From assembly GCF_024029435.1 (NCBI RefSeq), contig NZ_CP097118.1, positions 1,116,001-1,180,000 on the forward strand: DNA of 64,000 nt. Reading direction: 5' to 3'. Positions 18,198 through 24,985 of the stretch are shown piece after piece (the first letter of the stretch is position 1; each line of letters starts with the position of its first letter). The DNA comes from Fructilactobacillus hinvesii. Lineage in GTDB: Bacteria > Bacillota > Bacilli > Lactobacillales > Lactobacillaceae. Both the position numbers and the translations under genes were made by a program. The notes beneath the pieces were generated by a model. It had not been told where the DNA came from. It saw only the letters and a program-made list of their open reading frames with translations, and ran no database searches.

Positions 18198-18212
18198 AAT
18201 GCCGAGAGCGGG
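18198..18212. repeat. att repeat, left end of prophage remnant
   Basis: AATGCCGAGAGCGGG, identical over 15 bases to 24986-25000 in the 3' end of tRNA-Leu(CAA). It marks the distal boundary of the element. Confidence 0.85.
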
Positions 18213-18250
18213 CATTTTTAATGCCTTTATAATAGGAAGAAAACAGTTTT

Positions 18251-18269
18251 TGTACACATTACGTACACA
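18251..18269 (+). repeat. Candidate left integrase arm sites
   Basis: TGTACACA and CGTACACA, 11 bases apart start to start, 39 bp inside the left att repeat. The right end has the same motif pair with the same spacing. Confidence 0.55.
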
Positions 18270-18284
18270 ATAATTTCAAAGAAA

Positions 18285-18312
18285 AAAGCCGCCAATTACT
18301 TGGTGGCTTTTA
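18285..18312. terminator. Terminator at the left end of the remnant
   Basis: AAAAGCCGCCAA pairs with TTGGTGGCTTTT across a 4-base loop. It follows the DUF3892-like pseudogene on the minus strand. Confidence 0.75.
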
Positions 18313-18332
18313 CATATATATTACATAGCGTT

Positions 18333-18619
18333 TTAAGAATGAAACTCTAAATTATCAATAAGCTTATCATTTGGATTCATTTTAATAAATCTTCCTCTAA
18401 ATAGGCTAACAGATTTACCACTATACCATTTACCATCTTTTTGGTAAATAGTAATAAATGTACTTCCCTGCTTTAATTTATCAACGACTTCTTGTCTTGA
18501 CATCGTTCTACCTGGTCCTATTTTGTGTCTCCTTTATCAATTTTATAGGTGATTTTTACGATGTTTCCGTCGTAATTTTCTGTGGCTTCACTAATTAAAT
18601 AATCGGCCCACTTGTTCAT
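18333..18619 (-). pseudogene. DUF3892-like protein, frameshifted
   Basis: The minus strand has two overlapping frames. The first starts MNKWADYLISEATENYDGN and stops at a TAG after 33 codons. The second continues with GPGRTMSRQEVVDKL and ends DNLEFHS. Together they match the layout of a DUF3892-type small protein (ITYKI, SRQEVVDKLKQG, DKLIDNL). A single frameshift near 18515 explains the break. The downstream frame alone (18333-18503) could still give 56 aa. Function unknown; such proteins are common in phages and mobile elements. Confidence 0.55.
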
Positions 18620-18729
18620 ATATCTCTCTTTTCTGCTATATGAAAATAGCAATAAAATATGGTTATCTATAAGTATTTAACAAAGAAAGAATATTACCTA
18701 TTGATATCAAAATCAAGGAACATTAACGC

Positions 18730-18757
18730 AAAAAAGACCCACCACCATTTAAGGTGA
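18730..18757 (-). terminator. Terminator after the lysin remnant
   Basis: Minus-strand GACCCATCACC and GGTGGTGGGTC form a hairpin followed by TTTTTTGCG. Confidence 0.8.
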
Positions 18758-18825
18758 TGGGTCCCTTATATTTTCATATACACAAAGAGTAAGGCTGTGT
18801 ATATTTTTCAATATTATCATAATCT

Positions 18826-19344
18826 TTAATATAAAAGATAGTAGAACGTTCCCCCAGCAGCTTGGCCTGTAACACGTACTGTGCAATAAAGCCGTTGGCC
18901 GTTGTAGCCAGTGTAAACAATCCAAGTGTATACATCATCTACCACGTAAACGTAGTAGTGGATAGACATACCAGCTGGCATATAACCTGTAACTGGGGCT
19001 TCCACTTTAGAATTACTGTGGACTGCAATTTGCTCATCACCATTCTTGAACCAGCCATCTTCAACGGTTATCTGGCCTCGAGCCTGCTGGCTTGACTGTG
19101 ATGGTTGTGGAGATGTCTATGATGACAGCATTGATTGGTTAGCACTAACACCGTTCGCTAAGTCTCCGGTTGGACAATCAGGTTGTAAGGTATAAAGCTT
19201 TTTCAACGTCTTAGCATCAATACTACCAAGATAAGAACACAGCTCATCTTGGTTCATTGCAGCTGGCCACTGCTTAACCGAATAATTTGCCTCTACATTA
19301 TGCAGAATGTCTAAAATCTTATTTGTGATGATTTACTCAATCAT
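18826..19344 (-). pseudogene. Phage late gene / endolysin C-terminal remnant with two nonsense codons
   Basis: One continuous 173-codon frame on the minus strand, interrupted by TAA at codon 4 and by TAG at about codon 76. The N-terminal part contains MNQDELCSYLGSIDAKTLKK. The part after TAG begins TSPQPSQSSQQ, a Ser/Gln linker, and continues with a bacterial SH3-type wall-binding domain (AVHSNSKVEAPVTGYMPAGM, then YTWIVYTGYNGQRLY). The SH3 tail resembles lactobacillus phage lysins. AAAGGATGA precedes the ATG. No catalytic domain is present. Confidence 0.6.
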
Positions 19345-19395
19345 TAAAATCATCCTTTCTTTGCTAAATTACCTTTCACATCCATGTAATTATGG

Positions 19396-19543
19396 TTAGC
19401 AATAATTAACTAGGCTACGAGCAACTTCACGTGCTTCAATTTCATTTAAGTTCTGACGACGGAAAAGGTTAATGCATTGATTACGGTATAAACGGATGTC
19501 ATCCGCCGGAGCAGATGCATCCTTGATAACATAGTCTTTTCAC
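19396..19543 (-). pseudogene. Small phage protein, frameshifted
   Basis: A GTG at 19543 follows GAGGTAAAAAAA. Its own frame stops after 14 codons. Removing one A from the AAAA run right after the GTG opens 48 codons that begin MKDYVIKDASAPADD and end VARSLVNYC. The 148-base span is one base more than a multiple of three, consistent with a 1-base insertion. No family recognised. Confidence 0.45.
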
Positions 19544-19548
19544 TTTTT

Positions 19549-19638
19549 TTACCTCAATAAAATTCCAAGAATAATTGATAAAAGCAAAATTATAAAAATC
19601 AGATAAATATAAGTTGATTTAATCGAAAATCCTTTCAA
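19549..19638 (-). CDS. Putative 29-residue hydrophobic peptide
   Basis: TTG-initiated frame on the minus strand encoding a lysine-containing N-terminus followed by about 20 hydrophobic residues (YLIFIILLLSIILGILL). Its stop overlaps the ribosome site of the next ORF. No ribosome site of its own is visible and it may be the tail of a deleted gene. It lies back to back with the 19682 gene. Confidence 0.2.
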   Translation of the reverse strand: MKGFSIKSTYIYLIFIILLLSIILGILLR

Positions 19639-19648
19639 AAAAAACGTC

Positions 19649-19657
19649 TGATATAAT
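19649..19657 (+). promoter_or_regulatory. Extended -10 promoter of the 19682 gene
   Basis: TGATATAAT, 24 bases before the TTG start and just upstream of AAAGGAGG. Confidence 0.6.
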
Positions 19658-19681
19658 TACTTCAAAGGAGGTAATTATAAA

Positions 19682-20389
19682 TTGCAACAAGGTATAATTT
19701 TGTTAATCCATAATAATGTGATAATAATCAATGAATTGTTCGCTTGGATATTAAATCAGTTATCAACTCAATGGATTGCAATTATCACTGCAATTGCTGG
19801 CTTTTTAGTTTGGAAAAGTGATCACTCTAAACTAATTGTGGAAACAGATACAGATAAAGTAGCGCATTCTGTAGCAGGTATTCTTTTGGATGATGGACGA
19901 TCGCTTATTAATCAAGAACATAGTATGCAACATTTAGTGGTGTGGATGATAAATCCCTCAGCAAATGATATAAGTTTTTTTGACTTGCGAGTTGTCTTAG
20001 ACACTGGTGAAGCTGACTACTACACGCCTATCAAATTTAGTAATGCGAATGATTTAAAAAATGTAAGTGCTGAAGGACTAATTCCTATTAAAGGTGGTTC
20101 AGTGTCCAACGGATTAATCGCTGTATCATTACCAAAGGCCAACTATGGAACTGTACCAGCTCATGGTTTTGTTCAAATCGACTTAGTATTTCATGCTGAT
20201 AAGATAAGCGAGAATAATATGGTTGTGATAAAACTTGCGCAGTCACACAATTTGTGGAGTCGTTTACGGCATTCACGAATGACGCCGCGCTGGTTACGTC
20301 CAAAGATGGGCTACACTTTTTCTGAGACAAAAGAAGTTGCTTTATCATTTCAGGTGAAAGAACTTGAAAAATTGAATCGCCTAAATTAG
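19682..20389 (+). CDS. Membrane-anchored prophage accessory protein, unknown
   Basis: 235 aa, TTG start directly after a strong AAAGGAGG site. A hydrophobic N-terminus with one or two helices (about 2-45) ends in FLVWKSDHSK. A predicted beta-rich domain (about 55-175) contains WMINPSANDISFFDLRVVLD. The basic tail has LRHSRMTPRWLRPKMG. The layout recalls the intact protein at 22225, which also has an N-terminal helix and an N-S-(N)-x-P/D-I motif. The gene is intact with its own promoter amid decayed neighbours, suggesting a lysogenic accessory role. No family recognised. Confidence 0.7.
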   Translation: MQQGIILLIHNNVIIINELFAWILNQLSTQWIAIITAIAGFLVWKSDHSKLIVETDTDKVAHSVAGILLDDGRSLINQEHSMQHLVVWMINPSANDISFFDLRVVLDTGEADYYTPIKFSNANDLKNVSAEGLIPIKGGSVSNGLIAVSLPKANYGTVPAHGFVQIDLVFHADKISENNMVVIKLAQSHNLWSRLRHSRMTPRWLRPKMGYTFSETKEVALSFQVKELEKLNRLN

Positions 20390-20487
20390 TTTCTTTTCTA
20401 TATTTCATTGCATCTTCATATAAAATATTCTTTTTTATCTATGATTCACACATACTTAAATTGACAATAGATATAATGGAGAAAAAA

Positions 20488-20715
20488 TTAATCATCGTCT
20501 TCAATAGGGTCCCCAGTAACAACATCAAACTTATTTCGATTCATCCGTTCCTTCATGATAGTTGAAATAGTATGAAAGTCTTTTTCATTTTCCGGGAGTT
20601 TAAATTCTACATGAACCTCCGTCTAATCACCTTGATAGGTTACTTCTCTAATTGCATCCAATGTCTTTTTCAAGTTGTCACGAGAATCAACTCGAACTCT
20701 AAACTCTAGTTTCAT
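20488..20715 (-). pseudogene. Phage early-type small protein with in-frame TAG
   Basis: A 75-codon frame on the minus strand, divergent from the repressor, with GAAGGGCGA before the ATG. It starts MKLEFRVRVDSRDNLKK, hits TAG at codon 31 and continues TEVHVEFKLPENEKDF to end DPIEDDD. The position is that of the first gene of a lytic operon, but no helix-turn-helix is evident. The stop would be a CAG-to-TAG change. No family recognised. Confidence 0.5.
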
Positions 20716-20731
20716 TTACATCGCCCTTCTT

Positions 20732-20775
20732 TCACTGTAAGTGATAGTATTATTTAGTCATAACACTAGGAGTGT
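20732..20775. promoter_or_regulatory. Candidate repressor operators
   Basis: Two 13-bp palindromes with the same core: TCACTGTAAGTGA (20732-20744) and ACACTAGGAGTGT (20763-20775), centred 31 bp apart. The second overlaps the repressor's own ribosome site. They sit in the divergent region where a CI-type protein should bind. Confidence 0.6.
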
Positions 20776-20780
20776 GAATT

Positions 20781-21101
20781 ATGGCTAATTTAAATAAAAT
20801 AAGTGAATTAAGAAAAATCAAAAACATGAGTCAAACTGATTTGGCAAAAGCAATACATGTTGCACCTAGTACCGTTGGCATGTGGGAAACAGGCAGACGA
20901 TCAATAAAGGATGATGATTTAATTGCTTTGGCAAACTACTTTGGAGTAACAGTTGATTACATTCTTGAGCGTCCGGTAGATTTAGGTGACACCACGGTAG
21001 CTGCTCATATGCTAGATGGCCTAACGGATGAACAAAAACAAGAAATTAACGAATATATTGAATTCAAGAAGGCTCAGTACAAACGCAAACATGATAAATA
21101 A
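20781..21101 (+). CDS. CI-like XRE-family repressor
   Basis: 106 aa DNA-binding protein. The helix-turn-helix spans about residues 8-62 (MSQTDLAKAIHVAPSTVGMWETGRRS, then DDLIALANYFGVTVDYIL). A short helical tail replaces a full dimerisation domain. It overlaps no neighbour and is followed after 13 bases by the ImmA-like gene, the standard repressor-metalloprotease pairing. It likely represses the divergent promoter and itself. Confidence 0.88.
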   Translation: MANLNKISELRKIKNMSQTDLAKAIHVAPSTVGMWETGRRSIKDDDLIALANYFGVTVDYILERPVDLGDTTVAAHMLDGLTDEQKQEINEYIEFKKAQYKRKHDK

Positions 21102-21114
21102 GTAGGTGTTAAGC

Positions 21115-21504
21115 ATGACAGACATCGAAGAGCTAATGGCAAAACATCCGGAACTAAAATTTTCATTTGAAACAATGCCAAATGGATTATGCGGGATAAA
21201 TGTAGGTAACGAAATAATCATTAACAAGAATTTAAACTGCCAAGAGCAATTGCAGTGGCTTTACGAAGAACTAGAACACCATCGTTTATCGGTTGGGGAT
21301 ATTTCTGACTATCAATCTGGCAACAATTCGCATCAAGAGTACATTGCCCGTAAATCTGCAATGCAAAAATGCGTTCCCAAAAGTTCTTTAACTAAAGTTT
21401 TAAAGATTAAACCCGAGAATGATTTTGAAGTTGCAGATGAACTCGGTATATCTATTGATTATCTACATGAAGTGGCTAAAATTTATGGATTTCATTTCAA
21501 ATAG
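21115..21504 (+). CDS. ImmA/IrrE-like protein
   Basis: 129 aa protein paired with the repressor. In ICEBs1-type systems ImmA cleaves the repressor on induction. The expected HExxH zinc site appears as YEELEHH, the degenerate form seen in many phage copies, followed by SVGDI. The C-terminal part (LGISIDYLHEVAKIYGFHF) is a small helical domain. I choose the ATG at 21115; a GTG at 21106 falls within the ribosome-site region. Confidence 0.75.
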   Translation: MTDIEELMAKHPELKFSFETMPNGLCGINVGNEIIINKNLNCQEQLQWLYEELEHHRLSVGDISDYQSGNNSHQEYIARKSAMQKCVPKSSLTKVLKIKPENDFEVADELGISIDYLHEVAKIYGFHFK

Positions 21505-21554
21505 CAACGACCAAACGCTGATCGTCGTTAAAAGCTGAAACTGGAGGTATTTTC

Positions 21555-22106
21555 ATGGGAATTGTTATCGTACTTATTTTTGGAATATTGGCTGCTGTTT
21601 TTATTTGGAGTGTGCTTAGAAAGAACCGAATAGAAGCAGAAGAAGCTGGCCACTCAAAAGACGAAGCCAAAATTATAAAGAAGCATCTAAGCGACGATGG
21701 CGCTAAACATATTCAAAATGTTTATGTAGATTTTAAGGACCAAAATATATACAGAAAAGAGCTTTTAACCCCTTTTGAAAAGGTCCCATTTAGTGACGTT
21801 ATTAGTTACCAAATTGTCAGTGATGCTGATACTAAACACAAACATCATGGTATTACGAGGGCTATTGTTGGAAGCGCCTTAGCCGGTGGCGTCGGAGCAG
21901 TCGTTGGTGCTATAACCGGTGGAAAAGATATTACTAAATTCAATAAATTGGCCATTTTAATCAATATCAGCTAAGGACGTCAATGGGAAATCAAATTCAT
22001 CACTCAACCCACCAAAGCAGATTCGTTTGTTGCCAAAACCTCTGTTAATGAATGCAACAAATTACGTGGTTGTTTAGACGAAATCACACAAGGAAATCAA
22101 CAATAA
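21555..22106 (+). pseudogene. Membrane protein with glycine-zipper, nonsense codon
   Basis: The ATG at 21555 follows ACTGGAGG. A hydrophobic N-terminal helix (about 2-20) is followed by a soluble domain and then a Gly/Ala-rich segment (about 108-125, IVGSALAGGVGAVVGAI). The frame hits TAA after codon 139 and then continues in the same frame as GRQWEIKFITQPTKAD to a second stop at 22104-22106. One nonsense change therefore truncates an original protein of about 183 aa; the 139-aa product may still be made. Family not identified. Confidence 0.6.
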
Positions 22107-22114
22107 ATTCATCG

Positions 22115-22207
22115 CCCTACTCGGTAGCTTTGTCGGTTCGACTCCGGCTTGGGGCTTTGGGTATTTTTCCCAAAATAAAAAAAAATCCGCTGTTAACGGA
22201 TGCTTTT
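22115..22207 (+). repeat. Triple-hairpin repeat, copy 1
   Basis: Contains a tRNA T-arm-like stem-loop (GTCGG, TTCGACT, CCGGC), then TTTGGG-TATTTTT-CCCAAA, then ATCCG/CGGAT, ending just before the ribosome site of the 22225 gene. A second copy lies at 22663-22755. Confidence 0.75.
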
Positions 22208-22224
22208 GAAAGAAAGTAAATGTT

Positions 22225-22662
22225 ATGAATAATTTTTGGATGGTTTTAGCGTCATCTAGTGGTCCAATACTTACCGCTATAAATGTCGCTTGGTCTATAC
22301 ATTTAGGGCATAAGAATAATGTAGATAAACAAAATAAAGAAGAAAGATCGCAGGCTGAAAAAGTATCAGCGTGGATATCTATTAATGAAATATTTATAAG
22401 AAACGACAGTAACCTACCAATTTACGATGTTAAGACGTACTTAAAAAATCCTAAGAACAATCGTAATCCATATGTAATTATGTATGATAAAAAACCTGCC
22501 AATTTCGATGTATTCCCTCCAGGCCAACAATGCGGTCGTTTGTTTAACAAAGAAAGTATCATTAACAAACCTGTACGCATAGATTTTAAAGATACAAGAG
22601 GATTGAAATGGACAAGAAACTTTGATGGATTACTCAAAAAACAAGATAAATTAGAAATATAA
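22225..22662 (+). CDS. Membrane-anchored prophage accessory protein, unknown
   Basis: 145 aa with one N-terminal hydrophobic segment (about 4-26) and a basic linker. The rest looks like a compact beta domain: SINEIFIRNDSNLPIYDVKT, PPGQQCGRLF and RIDFKDTRGLKWTRNFDG. The gene is flanked by two copies of the triple-hairpin repeat, as a separately regulated cassette would be. GAAAGAAAG serves as a weak ribosome site. No family identified. Confidence 0.65.
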   Translation: MNNFWMVLASSSGPILTAINVAWSIHLGHKNNVDKQNKEERSQAEKVSAWISINEIFIRNDSNLPIYDVKTYLKNPKNNRNPYVIMYDKKPANFDVFPPGQQCGRLFNKESIINKPVRIDFKDTRGLKWTRNFDGLLKKQDKLEI

Positions 22663-22755
22663 CCCTATTCGGTATTTTGGCCGGTTCGACTCCGGCCTGG
22701 GGCTTTGGGTATTTTTGCCCAAAATAAAAAAGCATCCGTTGGGGGACGGATGCTT
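22663..22755 (+). repeat. Triple-hairpin repeat, copy 2
   Basis: Starts one base after the stop of the 22225 gene. It has GCCGG/CCGGC around TTCGACT, TTTGGG/CCCAAA, and GCATCCGT/ACGGATGC. Loops and spacers differ from copy 1 while the stems are kept. Confidence 0.75.
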
Positions 22756-22774
22756 GGAAAGGAAACGTAAAAAT

Positions 22775-22996
22775 ATGTCTAAATCTGAAAATGATAAAAA
22801 GAAGAACAATAGTAACGGGAATTATGAAATAGCTCATAAATCTTTGTTCATTGCTTCAAAATCACAATTTGATCAAGATGGTTCAGAAGAACTTGCTAAA
22901 GAATTAGATAAAGTTCTAGCAAGTTTAGATGATATGCATACTAGCCATAATGATAGTGATAAAAAAAGAAAAAATGATAATCCTAGTGAGAACTAA
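22775..22996 (+). CDS. Small hydrophilic protein, unknown
   Basis: 73 aa, highly charged at both ends (MSKSENDKKKNNSNG and DKKRKNDNPSEN) with a central helix (DGSEELAKELDKVLASLDDM). GGAAAGGAAAC precedes the ATG at 22775. It follows copy 2 of the triple-hairpin repeat and overlaps the end of the convergent 22983 gene by 14 bases. No family recognised. Confidence 0.55.
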   Translation: MSKSENDKKKNNSNGNYEIAHKSLFIASKSQFDQDGSEELAKELDKVLASLDDMHTSHNDSDKKRKNDNPSEN

Positions 22997-23696
22997 GATA
23001 AAAACTAAAATATATTAACTTTTGATCAGTATCAACATATATTTTATTTTCATTAGGATCGCTTTCCAAAAATTCTGAAGCCTTTTCAAAAGCTTTGTCA
23101 GATTTTGCTATAAGTTCTATGTTTTCTATGAACTTGTCCGGATACTTATTCTTTTTTAAAGGTTTAAGAATAAATTGATTTTTAAATTCTAATGATGGGT
23201 TTAAGCTATAAACAAAACCACAAGTAATGTATTTATGATCAAAGTCAAAAATAAAAACAAATATATTTTTCGTATCAAAAGCTTGTTCTGATGGATATTT
23301 ATTTACTATATCAGCTAAATTATTTTGATTTCTCTTTTTATTATATTTTTCATATAAATGTTTTTGTACAATAGGAACAATATAAGGACTTGCACAATAA
23401 ATTAAAGTTAATGATATAACAATGCCGATTATTAGTTTATTTTCATTTAAAAATACAAAGAGAATATTATTTGATTTAATGCATCTAAGTGCAATATTTA
23501 TACAGTTATATATAAATTGAAAGACTAGAAAATCAATAAATGAAAGAAATATATAACTCTTATTCCTTTCATCTTTTCTTGAGTTAACTGAGAATACACC
23601 TCTATTAACTAAAATATTGTAATTAATAAATCCCAATGTACCAGAAATTAACAATGTTGATAAAAATTTAATTAGGTAGCTTGATTCAGCTTGCAT
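22983..23696 (-). CDS. Multi-pass membrane protein, unknown
   Basis: 237 aa. Four hydrophobic segments lie in the N-terminal 120 residues (about 8-28, 47-70, 75-88, 90-112). A soluble C-terminal domain contains FIFDFDHKYITCGFVYSL and PLKKNKYPDKFIENIEL. I start at the ATG at 23696, five bases after TGGGGGA; an in-frame TTG four codons earlier is less likely. It is the only intact minus-strand gene of the element and lies next to the integrase, a common site for lysogenic-conversion or abortive-infection cargo. Its base composition is very AT-rich. Function not known. Confidence 0.7.
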   Translation of the reverse strand: MQAESSYLIKFLSTLLISGTLGFINYNILVNRGVFSVNSRKDERNKSYIFLSFIDFLVFQFIYNCINIALRCIKSNNILFVFLNENKLIIGIVISLTLIYCASPYIVPIVQKHLYEKYNKKRNQNNLADIVNKYPSEQAFDTKNIFVFIFDFDHKYITCGFVYSLNPSLEFKNQFILKPLKKNKYPDKFIENIELIAKSDKAFEKASEFLESDPNENKIYVDTDQKLIYFSFYLSSH

Positions 23697-23814
23697 AAAA
23701 TCCCCCAAAATAATATAAATACTCGCTCAAGTATACCATATAGATAAAAAGTTCATTCCCAGAACTTTTTATTTTAATCAAAAATGCAAACATACGTTCT
23801 ATAAGGGGCAACCC

Positions 23815-24855
23815 ATGGCAGATATAAGAAAACGTGGTAAAGCTTGGCAAGCCAGAATCGACTACTACGACGATAATGGTAAACGCCACTTTAAATCAAA
23901 GACCGGGTTTAAGTCTAAACATGAAGCCCAAGTCTTTATTAGCCAGATGATTGTTGATAAAAGCTCCGGACAGTTTATTCCAGACGTTCAACCCCTCTTC
24001 TACGACTACTTCTGGCGATGGTTTAAAACCTACAAAGAAAAGACCATCACCGATCGAACTAAACAACAATATGTTCACACACTCAACGTATTAAAAAAAT
24101 ACCTACCATCTACCCTACTCAGCGATATGAACCGGGAAAAGTATCAGAAGTTCCTGGACGAGTATGGATCTAATCATGCTAAAGAAACGATTTCCAAAAT
24201 CAATGCGCTCGTTCATGCATGTGTAAAAGATGCAATCTATGACGGGGACCTTAAAAAAGATTTTGTGCAGCGAACCCACCTTGTTTATGACAAAGACAAA
24301 ACGTGGAAAGTAGACTACTTGAACGGTGCGGAAATGAAACAGCTGACAAGTCATCTAATTAACACTAGGAACCATCATTACGCGTCTAAATACATGATTT
24401 TGTTAGCCATTTATACTGGTATGCGTCTCGGAGAAATCCAAGGGCTCAAATGGTCTGACATCAACATGGACTTCAAAACCATTAGCATTAAGCGTTCCTG
24501 GAACTCACTAACAAAAGAATACATTCCAGTAAAAACAGAAAGCTCCAAGCGGATTATCCGAGTTAGCGCTGATGTCTTAAACATTATCAGTGAATTAAAA
24601 GCTAACCATACCGAAGCAGTATTTACTAATCAGTTTGGAACAATCCCTACTTCTAATGCTGTCAATAAAACGCTCAAAGAAAGCCTTAGAAAGCTTGGAA
24701 TTAAAAAGCAAGGATTCCACTTCCATTCGCTACGACACACGCACGTGGCTTATCTGCTAGCAAATAACGTAGATATTTACGTTATCAGTAAAAGATTAGG
24801 TCACTCAGATATTGGAATAACTAAAGATACAAAAAAAGACGCCAGCGTTAACTGA
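23815..24855 (+). pseudogene. int: Tyrosine integrase, C-terminally truncated
   Basis: Phage-type tyrosine recombinase (346 aa) with an AP2-like arm-binding domain (RKRGKAWQARIDYYD), a SAM-like core-binding domain (about 65-155) and a catalytic domain. Visible catalytic residues: Arg in TGMRLGE, Lys in VKTESSKR, HSLRH, and His in LGHSDIGIT. The frame ends KDTKKDASVN 13 residues after GHSDIG, with no tyrosine nucleophile. The next frame reads KKTPALTEVL and stops, which may be the original C-terminus after a deletion or frameshift. An AAGGGGC site precedes the ATG. Confidence 0.85.
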
Positions 24856-24867
24856 AGTCTTATAAGC

Positions 24868-24886
24868 TGTACACAATCTGTACACA
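24868..24886 (+). repeat. Candidate right integrase arm sites
   Basis: Two TGTACACA copies, 11 bases apart start to start, 100 bp inside the right att repeat. They match the pair at 18251-18269 in motif, orientation and spacing. Confidence 0.55.
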
Positions 24887-24896
24887 TTTTAATCCG

Positions 24897-24977
24897 TTTT
24901 ATTCCTTTTAGTTCCCTTTTCTTTTTTAAAGAATACCGTTAAATCAACGTTTGGAGGACTAAATACAAGGAATAAAA
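24897..24977. repeat. Inverted repeat beside right att site
   Basis: TTTTATTCCTT (24897-24907) and AAGGAATAAAA (24967-24977), 59 bases apart between the integrase end and tRNA-Leu. Possibly a recombination-factor site; this is inference only. Confidence 0.35.
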
Positions 24978-24985
24978 ATGCTAAG

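Noticed and set aside
18862..19095. 77-codon plus-strand ORF
   Set aside because: The opposite strand has a recognisable SH3-type lysin tail in the same place; the plus-strand frame has no family likeness.
22634..22837. 67-codon minus-strand ORF
   Set aside because: It runs antisense through the T-arm-like repeat and a real gene and contains tRNA-antisense-like residues (AGVEPAKIPNR).
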